A stretch of 64,000 nt of DNA, taken from RGIG6178 sp045118975. GTDB taxonomy: Bacteria > Bacillota_I > Bacilli_A > RFN20 > DUOF01. Location: assembly GCA_045118975.1 (NCBI GenBank), contig JBGVCT010000016.1, forward strand, positions 100,572 through 164,571. The letters are read 5' to 3'. The position numbers were made by a program, and so were the translations under genes. Positions 8,238 through 17,172 of the stretch are shown in pieces. Position 1 is the first letter of the stretch, and each line of letters starts with the position of its first letter. A model generated the notes under the pieces. That model saw nothing but the letters and a program-made list of their open reading frames with translations. It was not told where the DNA came from and searched no databases.

Positions 8238-9000
8238 TTTTAAAATATTATTAAAAAAGAATTTTTTGGAATTAAAACGAACTAAGAAATGGTTTATATT
8301 TATTGGCGTATTTGCTTTCTTATCTATTGTGAGTGCTTTGTTTGCTAAATATTTGCTTGCACTTATAACACCAGTATTTGAAATGATGGGAATTGTTATT
8401 GAATTTGAACCTACAATTGCTGATTCATATGCTCAATTTACAGCCAACATGGGAGAAACAGCATACTTGTTGATTGTAATCATGTTTTCGGCACTTCTTA
8501 TAAAAGAAAAAACTGCGGGGACTTATTATATTTTGAAGAACAATGGTGTAAAAGAAAGCGAGATTGTATTAGCAGAATATCTAACTAAGCTTATATTAAT
8601 AACAGTTTCATATTTAGCTAGTATATTAGTTTTTGTTATTTGCAATCTTATTTTATTTAATTCTTATACAGGCTATAGAGGAGTAATATCTTTGATATTT
8701 ATCTATTTATTGTTAGTGTTTGCGTTGACTTTTGCTTTCTTTGTTTCAAGTGTTGTTAAAAAGAAATCGATTGGATATGTATTGGGAATAGTATCTTATT
8801 TTGTGCTGCCTATTCTTTCTACGATTCCTAAGATAAATGTTGCTACTCCTTTCTATACACTTACTTTAGCAAATAATGTAATGGTAGATCTTGAACATGT
8901 ATGGGCTGATTATTTGATTAATGGATTTGCTACAATAGCATTAATTGTAACTATGGTTTTTGCAAGCATATATTTCTTTAAAGAAAGAGTAGATAATTAA
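8230..9000 (+). CDS. ABC-2-type transporter permease
   Basis: 256 residues with six predicted membrane segments in the ABC-2 layout: one at residues 20-45, then KEKTAGTYYILKNN, the cytosolic coupling segment typical of NatB/YhaP-like permeases, then four more and a final helix. It starts with GTG inside the end of the ATPase gene, with AGAAGG upstream, and its stop codon overlaps the next ATG. Partner of the ATPase at 7356. Confidence 0.88.
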   Translation: MANFKILLKKNFLELKRTKKWFIFIGVFAFLSIVSALFAKYLLALITPVFEMMGIVIEFEPTIADSYAQFTANMGETAYLLIVIMFSALLIKEKTAGTYYILKNNGVKESEIVLAEYLTKLILITVSYLASILVFVICNLILFNSYTGYRGVISLIFIYLLLVFALTFAFFVSSVVKKKSIGYVLGIVSYFVLPILSTIPKINVATPFYTLTLANNVMVDLEHVWADYLINGFATIALIVTMVFASIYFFKERVDN

Positions 9001-9257
9001 TGGATAAAGAAATATATGGTATAAATGAGGCAGTTTTCTTATTAAAAGAGGGAAACAAGTTAAAAGATATTCATTCTAGTGTATTTATTTTAAAAAAGGG
9101 TAGAGTTTATATTTACTCTTTACAATCTTCCTATAGTTTGAAAATGGATGAGTTTGTAAACTTATACAAAGAAAGTAAATTTGTTATCTTTGTAGATGAT
9201 GAAGAGGGAATAGATGCAAAAAAGGATGAAGAATATTATAGCTATAAACATAAATAG
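9000..9257 (+). CDS. Small protein at the end of the ABC operon, unknown
   Basis: 85 residues, soluble, mixed charge, with a possible two-strand core (SVFILKKGRVYIYSLQ, residues 27-42) and an acidic, tyrosine-rich tail. No family recognised. Its ATG overlaps the permease TAA by one base, so it is translationally coupled and may be an accessory of the exporter. The stop codon lies in the stem of the following terminator. Confidence 0.65.
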   Translation: MDKEIYGINEAVFLLKEGNKLKDIHSSVFILKKGRVYIYSLQSSYSLKMDEFVNLYKESKFVIFVDDEEGIDAKKDEEYYSYKHK

Positions 9258-9280
9258 GGTCGAATATTGACCCTTTTTTG
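9256..9280 (+). terminator. Terminator of the ABC exporter operon
   Basis: AGGGTC pairs with GACCCT around a 7-nt loop and is followed by TTTTT. The TAG stop of the preceding gene (9255-9257) reaches into the stem. Confidence 0.8.
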
Positions 9281-9323
9281 TTTAATAATATAGAATATAA
9301 TTAGGTATTATGGGGTGATTCAT

Positions 9324-10649
9324 ATGAATATATTTTTATCTATACTAGTAACTTTGTTACTATTTGCACTTGGATTTGGGGTTTATATTTTAATTCCTTT
9401 CAAAAAGAAAAAGGGACAAATAATTGTGACCTCTATTTGTGTTGCACTAGCAGTAATAATGATATTTGTTCCTGCGACTTTTATTTGTTCGATTACGATT
9501 CCTTTCATTAATCTTAGTGCAGATGATATGATTCATGCATTTTTAGAATCTAGTGAACAATATGGTTATATTACTACAGTTACAAGTGATTTTGGACCAA
9601 AGATGATTTCAATGGTACAAAATATTATAAAGTCATCTGTGGTATTTGTAATGGAGGGAATCATTTTATTATTTGCCTCTTTAATTACCACAATTATTTA
9701 TTTAGCCAAAAAGCAACAAGGCAAAAAGAAAGTTGGACGTGCAATCTTTGCAAATTTAGGATGCTTTTTGATGAGTATTGTTTTCATGCTTGTTCCTGTA
9801 TATACAGTTTCAAATATCTATGTGAATATGAATAAAGCTTTGGGTACAGGAGAAGATGCTTTATATTCTAAATATCCTGAATTTGAAAAATATGCTCCTA
9901 TACTTAATTTGCTTGATAAGATTTCTGTAATTAGCGATACTGATTTTGCAATTGGTGAAGTTCCTTTGCTTGCTGCAGATGCCTTCAGTAATGGTGCTGC
10001 TTCTGCTATGTCTGAGGAGTTAGTTAGTGTTGATGAAATTATGTATCATTTTGAAAAGTCTGGTATGGCAAAAATATATGCTGAGTCATTTAAGTTTTCT
10101 GATACTAATGAAGAAACTTTTGATTTCGATGCAATGGGAACTGTAATTGGAATTACTTTAGAGTCTAGATTATATGGTGACATATCTTTAGCATTTTTAA
10201 ATGATATAGCTACTTGTTTTGAAAGACAACTTAAGATAGATACAGGTAATCAAAATGTTGATTTGCATTTTACAAAAGAAGAGTTTAAAGCTCAATATTT
10301 AGAAATAATGGATATGTTAAAATTTGTTGTGGAATTAGATTTAATAAATAGATTAAATGGATTCTTTGATCCAAATAAGACATATGGAGAGTTATTCTCT
10401 GAAGTTACTTCAGTAGCTCAAGATTTATTACTAGATGCTAATAATAGACATCAATTATTAAATAAAATTTTGAATTACCAATTTATTAAGGATGTTAGTG
10501 CATACTTAGATGTAGAAATTAGTTTGGTAAGTGCAATTTATGCTTGTATGAGACTATATACTGTAATGGATTATTGGAAGAGTGAATATACAGGAAGCGA
10601 TTTATACAATGTATCAAAGAAATTCTTAGAAGCAAGGGAGATGTTGTAA
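9324..10649 (+). CDS. Four-TM membrane protein with large helical C-terminal domain, unknown
   Basis: 441 residues. Four hydrophobic segments lie at about residues 3-25, 35-65, 108-130 and 142-168, with basic loops between TM1-TM2 and TM3-TM4. A soluble helical domain of about 270 residues rich in acidic and aliphatic residues follows. The same layout recurs in the gene at 12469, which suggests paralogy. No family recognised. GGGGTG places the start at ATG 9324 rather than the GTG at 9315. Its TAA is immediately followed by the TTG start of the patatin gene, so both are cotranscribed. Confidence 0.7.
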   Translation: MNIFLSILVTLLLFALGFGVYILIPFKKKKGQIIVTSICVALAVIMIFVPATFICSITIPFINLSADDMIHAFLESSEQYGYITTVTSDFGPKMISMVQNIIKSSVVFVMEGIILLFASLITTIIYLAKKQQGKKKVGRAIFANLGCFLMSIVFMLVPVYTVSNIYVNMNKALGTGEDALYSKYPEFEKYAPILNLLDKISVISDTDFAIGEVPLLAADAFSNGAASAMSEELVSVDEIMYHFEKSGMAKIYAESFKFSDTNEETFDFDAMGTVIGITLESRLYGDISLAFLNDIATCFERQLKIDTGNQNVDLHFTKEEFKAQYLEIMDMLKFVVELDLINRLNGFFDPNKTYGELFSEVTSVAQDLLLDANNRHQLLNKILNYQFIKDVSAYLDVEISLVSAIYACMRLYTVMDYWKSEYTGSDLYNVSKKFLEAREML

Positions 10650-11405
10650 TTGACAAAGAAAATAGGATTAGTACTAGCTGGTGGTGGAGCTAGAGGCGGG
10701 TATGAAATCGGTGCATTAAAAGCACTTGAAGAATTAGGATTTAAATATGATGTTATAACTGGAACATCTGTTGGAGCATTAAATGCCCTAATGCTTTTGT
10801 CTAACAAAAAAGAAATTTTGTATAACATGTGGGAGACTTTAGACTATGATACTGTTATAGATCATAAGTATAAGTGGAAAAACAAATCTTTAGAAACTAT
10901 GATTAAAGCACCTTTGTGTAATGGTTTTTCTATTGCACCACTTGAGAAAATCATTCTAGAAAATATCGATGAAGAAGCAATTAGAAATAACCCAATTAAA
11001 TGTGGTGTTGTCTTTACAGAGAGAATATTTAAATATAGAAGTGCTAAGGTTGAAGAGATGGAAGAGGGATGCATTGCTAACTATCTTCTTACAAGTTGTT
11101 CTGCCCATCCATTCTTAAAAAGAAGAGTAGTAAATGGAAAAAAATGTAGAGATGGTTGGTTTAGTGATAATGTTCCAGTAAATTTAGCACTTGAGTTAGG
11201 TGCTGAAAAAATATTGGCAATGGATATCATGTGGGGTATTAATAAAAAAGTTAGTAAAGACACTGACATTTATTATTTAAGGCCAAGCAAAAAAATGAAA
11301 TTCTTTTTAAACTTTTCAAATGATGTTGTAAAAGAAGCAATAGAAATGGGATATAACGATGTTATGAATAAAAAAGAGGAAATTTTAAATTTCCTCAATA
11401 ATTAG
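10650..11405 (+). CDS. Patatin-like phospholipase / acyl hydrolase
   Basis: 251 residues. A Ser-Asp dyad enzyme expected to release fatty acids from lipids. The oxyanion loop GGGARGGYE (residues 11-19), the nucleophile elbow GTSVG (about 38-42) and the acid in RDGWFSDNVP (about 168-177, DGW instead of the usual DGG/A) are present. Start: TTG directly after the preceding stop, with GGGAG about 9 nt upstream; an ATG start would lose the conserved N-terminal strand and oxyanion loop. Its last 21 bases overlap the convergent pseudouridine synthase gene. Confidence 0.88.
   Translation: MTKKIGLVLAGGGARGGYEIGALKALEELGFKYDVITGTSVGALNALMLLSNKKEILYNMWETLDYDTVIDHKYKWKNKSLETMIKAPLCNGFSIAPLEKIILENIDEEAIRNNPIKCGVVFTERIFKYRSAKVEEMEEGCIANYLLTSCSAHPFLKRRVVNGKKCRDGWFSDNVPVNLALELGAEKILAMDIMWGINKKVSKDTDIYYLRPSKKMKFFLNFSNDVVKEAIEMGYNDVMNKKEEILNFLNN
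11371..11397 (-). terminator. Minus-strand terminator inside two overlapping gene ends
   Basis: GAGGAAATT pairs perfectly with AATTTCCTC (11377-11397) around TTA. Read on the minus strand it is followed by a U-run (11371-11376). It ends the rluA-type gene while lying inside the coding end of the patatin gene. Confidence 0.75.
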
Positions 11406-12365
11406 ATTGTGATCAAACAAATCATTTAAAATTGATTTTTGTTTATCTTTTAAAGGAGCTATAAATGTTTTATTTGATAAATAAGACAAGGCTCCTTTTA
11501 TATTTGAAAAAGTTATAGAGTAAGAGTGTAAAAATTGATACTTATAATTAAATGATTTTTGGAAATCTTTGTTAGATGCAAAGTTGCCATACTTGTCATC
11601 ATTTACAAGTGGGTAGTTAATATGAGCCATATGCACTCTTATTTGATGGGTTCTTCCTGTATATATTGCAACTTTTAATAGAGAATATTTATCATTACTA
11701 GCAAGGGGATAATATTTGGTTAAAGCAGGTAGTCCTGAAGAGGATACTTTAACAAATTTATCCTTTTCATTTTTTAATAATGGTGCATCAATAGTCCCAT
11801 TACAATTAACTTTTCCATTAACTAGGGCAATATATTCTTTTAGTAAATTATCTTTATTTTTAAATAACTCTAGTAGTTCTTTACTGGCGTTTAAGTTTTT
11901 TGCTGCAATAATTGCTCCTGATGTATTTCTATCAAGGCGATGAACGCATGAGGGAGTAAATAAGTCTGTTTCACTATATTCTCCTTTATTTTTTAAATAA
12001 TTTAAGATGTCATTGTTTAGTGTGTTGGTTTTTGTGTTTTCTTCGCCCTCATGTACCAAAATTCCTGGATCTTTATTGATAATTAAAATATTTTCATCTT
12101 CATAAATTATATCGAGCTTATTTGTGCTTGAGGCAAGAATATTTTTAGAATTAAATTCATTCAAAGTCTCTTCGTTAGCATAGATAGTAATTTCATCATT
12201 TGCACAAATAATATAACTAATATCTACTCGTTTATTGTTAACTTTTATGTCTTTTTTTCTAAAAAGTTTATAGATGTAGCTAAGAGGGGCATTATTAAGA
12301 TATTTACGGATGTATTTATCTATTCTTTGGCCTTCTTCATTTGATTTTACAACAATTTTTCTCAT
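11385..12365 (-). CDS. RluA-family pseudouridine synthase
   Basis: 326 residues. An N-terminal S4 RNA-binding domain (about residues 10-65, GQRIDKYIRKYL) precedes the catalytic domain with HRLDRNTSGA, which holds the catalytic aspartate, and GRTHQIRVHM. It converts specific uridines in rRNA or tRNA to pseudouridine; the target cannot be assigned between RluC- and RluD-like sites. ATG at 12365 is used because GGTGA lies just before it; a GTG three codons upstream is possible. It shares 21 nt of its 3' end with the convergent patatin gene. A second family member is at 37710. Confidence 0.9.
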   Translation of the reverse strand: MRKIVVKSNEEGQRIDKYIRKYLNNAPLSYIYKLFRKKDIKVNNKRVDISYIICANDEITIYANEETLNEFNSKNILASSTNKLDIIYEDENILIINKDPGILVHEGEENTKTNTLNNDILNYLKNKGEYSETDLFTPSCVHRLDRNTSGAIIAAKNLNASKELLELFKNKDNLLKEYIALVNGKVNCNGTIDAPLLKNEKDKFVKVSSSGLPALTKYYPLASNDKYSLLKVAIYTGRTHQIRVHMAHINYPLVNDDKYGNFASNKDFQKSFNYKYQFLHSYSITFSNIKGALSYLSNKTFIAPLKDKQKSILNDLFDHNLIIEEI

Positions 12366-12416
12366 TATTTTCACCGATTAACATTATACATCAAAGATGT
12401 ATCTATAAAAATTATA

Positions 12417-12445
12417 TTGGCACTTTTTTATCTCTATGATAAAAT
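12417..12445 (+). promoter_or_regulatory. Sigma-70-type promoter
   Basis: TTGGCA (12417-12422), 17 nt, TAAAAT (12440-12445). It gives a short leader before AGGAG (12456-12460) and the ATG at 12469. Confidence 0.5.
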
Positions 12446-12468
12446 ATGGGTGGTTAGGAGTAGGGAAG

Positions 12469-14298
12469 ATGAACGTAGTTTATAGAAGTATATCTTTCAT
12501 AACAAGCCTTCTAATCCTTTTTTTGACTTTATTAATCGTATATAAAAGAGGTAAAAAAAGAGGTATTAAAAAGGCACTTTACAGGACTACATACATTTCT
12601 TTGTGTGTTGTTCTATCTTTTGTCATTGCTCCATATTTAACGGATTTTATTTTGAATTTGAATTTGTATCCACTAGGTTTGGGCCTTCATTATAATGGAT
12701 TGAATTTTTATCGTATTATTGATTTTATTGAAGAGGTTATAGTGCATAATGATATTTTAAATGATATCTATAATGTTTTCCCTAACTTGAAAAGTCTATT
12801 AATCGACTTCCCTCATGTTATATTTATTCCTTTTGTCTATGTATTTGCATTTTTCTCTATAACAATCATTTTATTGCCTTTGTATAAGTATCTTAGTTAC
12901 AGGCGCAATAGAAGAACTCTATATGAGGTAGAAAAAAGAAACAAAGGTGGAGTTTGGGCGGGAATTATTTCAGTTGTTCAAATGATTTTTATTGTTTCTA
13001 TTGTTCTAACACCGATTAATGGTTTAGTTAGAGTATATGCACAAAGTAAAAAAAACAATTTATCTGCAGATGAAAATGTTTGTGCTCAAAATGAACTTTT
13101 AGCAAAGTATGAAGCTGCGTGTTTAGCAATTGAGGGATATGATAGTAGTTTGTTTTCTATTATGAGTAAGAATCCATTGAATTCTTTTGTTTATGATTCA
13201 CTTACTAGAGTTGAATATGGAGAGATGCAAACTACTTTTTCTAGTGAATTAACTAATATCGCTAGAGTTGGTATTGTTTTAAATAAGACAGGAATACTTG
13301 ATGCTATGAATACGGAAATAAAAGATTTTTCTGATATTGCAAAACTTAACCTTAAGGGAATTAGTATTCAAGATATTGATATGATTATTGCAGCCTTTGA
13401 AGAATCTACATACAGTAGAGAGGTATTAGAGGATGTTTATGAGTTTGCAAGAGATTATCTTAATGTTTTATTACGGGATGAATTGCGTGTAGATGTTTAT
13501 GTTGATTTATCTTATTCAGAGTTAATAGAAGAATTGAGAATTATTCTCCTTACAATCAATTTAATATTAGAAAATGAAGGATATATAGACAATATCTATC
13601 GTATCTATAAAATTATAGAAGATTATGAAAATAGTAGTCAAAGTGATGAAGAGGGCATTAGAATGTTCTTTACAATTGCTCATACAGTTGATTTAGAGGC
13701 TTTAACTGCAATTTATGATCTTCTTAGTAAGTCTAGAATTTATAGAACTGTAATTCCTAGTTTACTCCAATATGCTTTATCTACGATTGATGTTTACGTG
13801 ACAATGACTGCAGATCCAGATGAATTAGATACTACAATTAGGTTGTTATTTGGATTAGTTGAGATTATTAAAAAACATCACACATATAACATTTTTAAAC
13901 TGCTTGCTTATTTAAATTATGAAGAAGTTCAATATTTAGCTAAGGTTGTAAGCTATATGTGTAATAGTAAAACAATGAGAACATTCTTCTTTGATCTTGC
14001 TAATTATGGAATTAATAGTGCAGGGTTAAAGTTAGATATTCCAACTGAATTAATATTTGAAGTTAAAGATTGGACTAGGGAGTTATTGCTGGGTCAGATT
14101 GTTATAAGAATTTTATATGAAGAGATGATGTATGGATATATAGACTACGATCTTGCATGGTATGGACTTACTCATTATAGTAATACAGTTGTCTTTGATT
14201 ATGCATGGAGAATGGGAATAAGTATGCTACCGGATGTATTTAAAATGTGGATAGCAGGAAAGGATTATAAATATTTGGTGGGTGAATATGTTGTATAA
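12469..14298 (+). CDS. Four-TM membrane protein with long helical domain, unknown
   Basis: 609 residues. TM segments fall at about residues 8-28, 42-65, 112-140 and 160-190. After the fourth comes YAQSK and a soluble, almost all-helical region of over 400 residues. TM count, basic loops and the order of features match the 441-residue protein at 9324, so the two look like distant paralogues. No family recognised. The frame opens at 12436, but AGGAG supports ATG 12469. It overlaps the next gene by 11 nt. Confidence 0.7.
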   Translation: MNVVYRSISFITSLLILFLTLLIVYKRGKKRGIKKALYRTTYISLCVVLSFVIAPYLTDFILNLNLYPLGLGLHYNGLNFYRIIDFIEEVIVHNDILNDIYNVFPNLKSLLIDFPHVIFIPFVYVFAFFSITIILLPLYKYLSYRRNRRTLYEVEKRNKGGVWAGIISVVQMIFIVSIVLTPINGLVRVYAQSKKNNLSADENVCAQNELLAKYEAACLAIEGYDSSLFSIMSKNPLNSFVYDSLTRVEYGEMQTTFSSELTNIARVGIVLNKTGILDAMNTEIKDFSDIAKLNLKGISIQDIDMIIAAFEESTYSREVLEDVYEFARDYLNVLLRDELRVDVYVDLSYSELIEELRIILLTINLILENEGYIDNIYRIYKIIEDYENSSQSDEEGIRMFFTIAHTVDLEALTAIYDLLSKSRIYRTVIPSLLQYALSTIDVYVTMTADPDELDTTIRLLFGLVEIIKKHHTYNIFKLLAYLNYEEVQYLAKVVSYMCNSKTMRTFFFDLANYGINSAGLKLDIPTELIFEVKDWTRELLLGQIVIRILYEEMMYGYIDYDLAWYGLTHYSNTVVFDYAWRMGISMLPDVFKMWIAGKDYKYLVGEYVV

Positions 14299-15547
14299 GA
14301 AACTATTTAAAATATTTAGTATGTGTTTTATCCTTTTTGTCATATCTATTTTTGTTAATTCTTCAAGAGTTGAGGCATATGTTGGGTGTAATTATAAAAT
14401 AGAAAATACTGAATTTTATGATTGTGGTAACTATGTTTATACATATCCTGCAGATTATAGTAAAAGTAGTATGATATATGCTATGCCAGGTAATAATGTT
14501 GTATATGCAGGGGAAAGAGAGGGATATCATCTTTTCTATGTTAATGATTTTAGATATTACAATAGAACTTATGATGATAGATCTTTAAAAAATAATAATA
14601 TATGGACTAGTGTTTCTTCGATTTATGGAGTGGTTTTTTCAGGAGAGTTTAAAGATTCTATCTTATTGGATGAAACTCATGAGGGTGTATATAATGGAGG
14701 ATATGCTATCGGTGGAGGTAAATATGAGGTTATTCAGTATCATCAAAATGGTGAAGAGTACTCTAAATTACTTATCTATAACATTAGTGATAGTATTTCT
14801 AATATTTATAACACCAATGTCAAATCATTTGATTATGATGGAACTATAATTGAACCAAATGTTAATACTGATGTTGTTGAACTTAATGATAAATTAATTG
14901 TTAATTTAAATACTAGTTTTGGTATTAAAGACTTTTATTTGAAAGTTGATGGAGTTGAGGTTGAAAGTTATAGAATAATAAATAATTCTGCGATTTTTGA
15001 TGCAGGGTTTAATAAATATTTGAATAAGGGAAATGTTAATACAATAGAGGTGTATGCTAAAAATTATTTAGGAACTGTTGTTAATGAAACATATTTTATT
15101 AATGCTCTTAGCACAAATGTTTCTATTAATTTTTCAAGTATATCTAGTGATGTAATTAGTTCTAGTAGAAGAATAGTAATTAGTGCTAATGCGGGTATTG
15201 GAGGAGAACTAGATAGAGACTATTGTTGGTATTATTGGTCTACTAATCCAAATGATTCTCTTGAGTATGAAGATTTTTTAGTTAACTATGCAAAAAGTGA
15301 ATATAAGGGTAGTTATAGTGAAGACAAGGGTGTAATTCTTAGAAATACTTCAGGAACTTATTATTTATATGCATTAGCTAAAGATGAGGATTCTTACATA
15401 GTTTCTAGAAGTGAGGGTTATACTTTGGATGATAATGGATTTAGCTTTGAACTAACTATTAATGATTGGATTTTTATTGTTTCTTTATTGATTTTAGTAG
15501 TAGTTCCTATCTTAATATATTTATCTACAAGAAGAAGACTATATTAA
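14288..15547 (+). CDS. Membrane-anchored extracytoplasmic protein, unknown
   Basis: 419 residues. A signal peptide (residues 5-31, ending near RVEA-Y), a beta-rich extracellular region of about 350 residues with many Tyr, Asn, Ser and Gly, and a C-terminal membrane helix (about 390-412) followed by STRRRLY. This is a type I surface protein held by a stop-transfer helix rather than by sortase. A region near 200-270 looks Ig-like (DLYLKVDGVEVES-type strands). The start codon lies within the end of the preceding gene, with GGTGGGTG as ribosome site, so both proteins are probably made together. Confidence 0.72.
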   Translation: MLYKKLFKIFSMCFILFVISIFVNSSRVEAYVGCNYKIENTEFYDCGNYVYTYPADYSKSSMIYAMPGNNVVYAGEREGYHLFYVNDFRYYNRTYDDRSLKNNNIWTSVSSIYGVVFSGEFKDSILLDETHEGVYNGGYAIGGGKYEVIQYHQNGEEYSKLLIYNISDSISNIYNTNVKSFDYDGTIIEPNVNTDVVELNDKLIVNLNTSFGIKDFYLKVDGVEVESYRIINNSAIFDAGFNKYLNKGNVNTIEVYAKNYLGTVVNETYFINALSTNVSINFSSISSDVISSSRRIVISANAGIGGELDRDYCWYYWSTNPNDSLEYEDFLVNYAKSEYKGSYSEDKGVILRNTSGTYYLYALAKDEDSYIVSRSEGYTLDDNGFSFELTINDWIFIVSLLILVVVPILIYLSTRRRLY

Positions 15548-15573
15548 GCTGTTTTATGTTAAAATAAAAGGGT

Positions 15574-15650
15574 GCTCCTATAGCTCAACTGGATAGAGTA
15601 CTTGGCTTCGAACCAGGGGGTTGTGAGTTCGATTCTTACTGGGAGCGCCA
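15574..15650 (+). tRNA. tRNA-Arg (anticodon TCG)
   Basis: 77 nt including encoded CCA. The acceptor GCTCCTA pairs with TGGGAGC (one T-G). The D stem is GCTC/GAGT. The anticodon stem CTTGG/CCAGG frames the loop CTTCGAA with TCG. The variable loop is GGGTT, and the T stem GTGAG/CTTAC carries TTCGATT. Preceded by a TGTTAAAAT box at 15557-15565. Confidence 0.95.
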
Positions 15651-15658
15651 AATAAAAT

Positions 15659-15683
15659 AAAAAGCTCATTTAGGGCTTTTTTT
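15659..15683 (+). terminator. Terminator of tRNA-Arg
   Basis: AAAAAGCTC pairs with GGGCTTTTT (one T-G) and continues into a T-run, directly after the tRNA. Nothing else is seen up to the next gene apart from AT-rich DNA. Confidence 0.8.
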
Positions 15684-15830
15684 ACTTTTTGCGTTTTATT
15701 ATCATAAGAAGGTTATCAAAATTAGAACTATTAAAAGATAAAAAATTTATTTTTTATTGGTGAAAATGTTATTAAAAATTTGACTATCAAAATAGATAAA
15801 TTTATAATCAAATTAAGGATGGTGAGTTTT

Positions 15831-16457
15831 ATGAAAGACATGAGTAGACTTTATGAAAAAGAATTGCAAGAGAAGCAAAAGGAAGTTATTGCTTTAATTA
15901 AGGGTCTTGCAAAAAAAGATGAGATGATGTTAAAGAATTTAGTTGCCCCAATTTATATGGTGGAAGGAAGTGCGTTTGTCGATCAAACTCAACAAGCCTC
16001 ATGGAATGCACTGGTTAAAAAATATACTAAGGTTAACAAAAATTATGGTGGTTTAATTGATGAATCTTTACGTGTTATGAGAACTATTGAATTAAAGGGA
16101 ATAGATCATGCGATTAGAGAGTTAGTTGATTTAGAGAGTGACGTTAGTAAGGTTGTAGCAGTAGTTAATAAGTATTCTAAGCATGGAAGTGAGTTTACTT
16201 CTACACTAGTTAGAAATAACCCTAAGATTGTAGAAATATATCCTCCAATTGCTAGGGTTGCAAAAAAAGAACCAGTTAAGGTATCAAGTGATAGAGATGA
16301 ATATAATGATAAGGGATTAACTGAGTCAATTGAGTATATGTCAAATCTAATTGAAAACTTAAATGTTGATGAGAGAATTAAGGAAGCTATAGCACTTGAA
16401 AGAGATGAACTAAAAGGCATTCAAGAAAAAAGACTTGGTAAGTCTAAAACTAAATAA
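15831..16457 (+). CDS. Unknown protein, member of a two-copy family in this window
   Basis: 208 residues, soluble, helical. An N-terminal coiled-coil-like stretch (KELQEKQKEVIALIKGL) is followed by a conserved core: AP-I-Y, G-AFVD, W at a fixed distance, K-YTKVNKNYGG, LRVMRTIEL, then a block ending VEIYPPIARV. The protein at 47867 has the same core in the same order (SPVW, G-AFIE, LNVMRAIEL, VDKYPELKKYV), so they are paralogues. I do not recognise the family. GGTGAG supports ATG 15831 over the longer frame from 15780. It lies directly before acpP. Confidence 0.75.
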   Translation: MKDMSRLYEKELQEKQKEVIALIKGLAKKDEMMLKNLVAPIYMVEGSAFVDQTQQASWNALVKKYTKVNKNYGGLIDESLRVMRTIELKGIDHAIRELVDLESDVSKVVAVVNKYSKHGSEFTSTLVRNNPKIVEIYPPIARVAKKEPVKVSSDRDEYNDKGLTESIEYMSNLIENLNVDERIKEAIALERDELKGIQEKRLGKSKTK

Positions 16458-16469
16458 GGAGAAATAAGA

Positions 16470-16697
16470 ATGAACTGTTTTGAAGAATTTAAGAAAATTA
16501 TTGCAAGCAAAGTAAAAGATGCTAGTGCAATTACAATGGAGTCTAATTTAAAAGATTTAGGATTAGATTCACTTGACTTACTTGAAATTGTAAGTGAGGG
16601 AGAAGAATTGCTAAATGTAGAATTCCAAGATGAAGAATTATTGTCTTTTAAGACAATTGGTGATGTAGTTAGTTGCGCTGAAGGGAAATTAAAGTAA
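16470..16697 (+). CDS. acpP: Acyl carrier protein
   Basis: 75 residues, acidic, four helices. The phosphopantetheine attachment serine is in GLDSLDLLEIV (Ser about residue 33). It carries growing acyl chains in fatty-acid or phospholipid synthesis. AAGGAG 12 nt before the ATG. It sits between the unknown family member at 15831 (12-nt gap) and a yqeY-like gene (1-nt gap), and no fab genes adjoin it here. Confidence 0.93.
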   Translation: MNCFEEFKKIIASKVKDASAITMESNLKDLGLDSLDLLEIVSEGEELLNVEFQDEELLSFKTIGDVVSCAEGKLK

Positions 16698-16698
16698 T

Positions 16699-17124
16699 AT
16701 GTTATACGATGAGATTAAAAAATTAAATCTTATCGCTATGAAAGAAAAGAATACAATTGCTAGAGCAATATATTCTGTTATTATTTCACGTGTTGATTTG
16801 ATTAAAGTTAACAAAAGAGAAAAGAATGAAGAATTAAATGAGGCAGATTGTGTTGGTGTTATTCAAAAGGTTATTAAAGAATTAGAAGATGAAAAAGAAA
16901 ATTATTCTAAGGTTAATAATCTTGAAAGAGTGGAATCTACTCTAAAACAAATGGAGTACGCTAAAGCTTTACTTCCTAAAGGATTAAGTGAAGAAGAGAT
17001 TGTAGAAATTGTAAATTCTTTAGAAGATAAATCAATGCCTAATATTATGAAATATTTCAAAACTAACTATGCAGGCAAATGTGATATGTCTATAGTTAGT
17101 AAAATTGCAAAATCTTATAATTAA
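16699..17124 (+). CDS. GatB/YqeY-domain protein
   Basis: 141 residues, helical. The order of blocks (LYDEIKKLNLIAMKEKN, IKELEDEKENYSK, EYAKALLPKGLSEEEI) matches YqeY-type proteins, which resemble the tail domain of the amidotransferase GatB and are thought to bind tRNA. A precise role is unknown. The ATG follows the acpP stop by one base, with AAGGGA upstream. It is followed by a tRNA-Trp gene. Confidence 0.82.
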   Translation: MLYDEIKKLNLIAMKEKNTIARAIYSVIISRVDLIKVNKREKNEELNEADCVGVIQKVIKELEDEKENYSKVNNLERVESTLKQMEYAKALLPKGLSEEEIVEIVNSLEDKSMPNIMKYFKTNYAGKCDMSIVSKIAKSYN

Positions 17125-17130
17125 AATTAA

Positions 17131-17159
17131 TAGACATTTGAAAACAAGCATGTTATAAT
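17131..17159 (+). promoter_or_regulatory. Promoter of tRNA-Trp
   Basis: TAGACA (17131-17136), 17 nt, TATAAT (17154-17159) with an extended -10 TGT. The expected start is near 17166, seven bases before the tRNA. Confidence 0.65.
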
Positions 17160-17172
17160 ACTGCTTGTCTCT

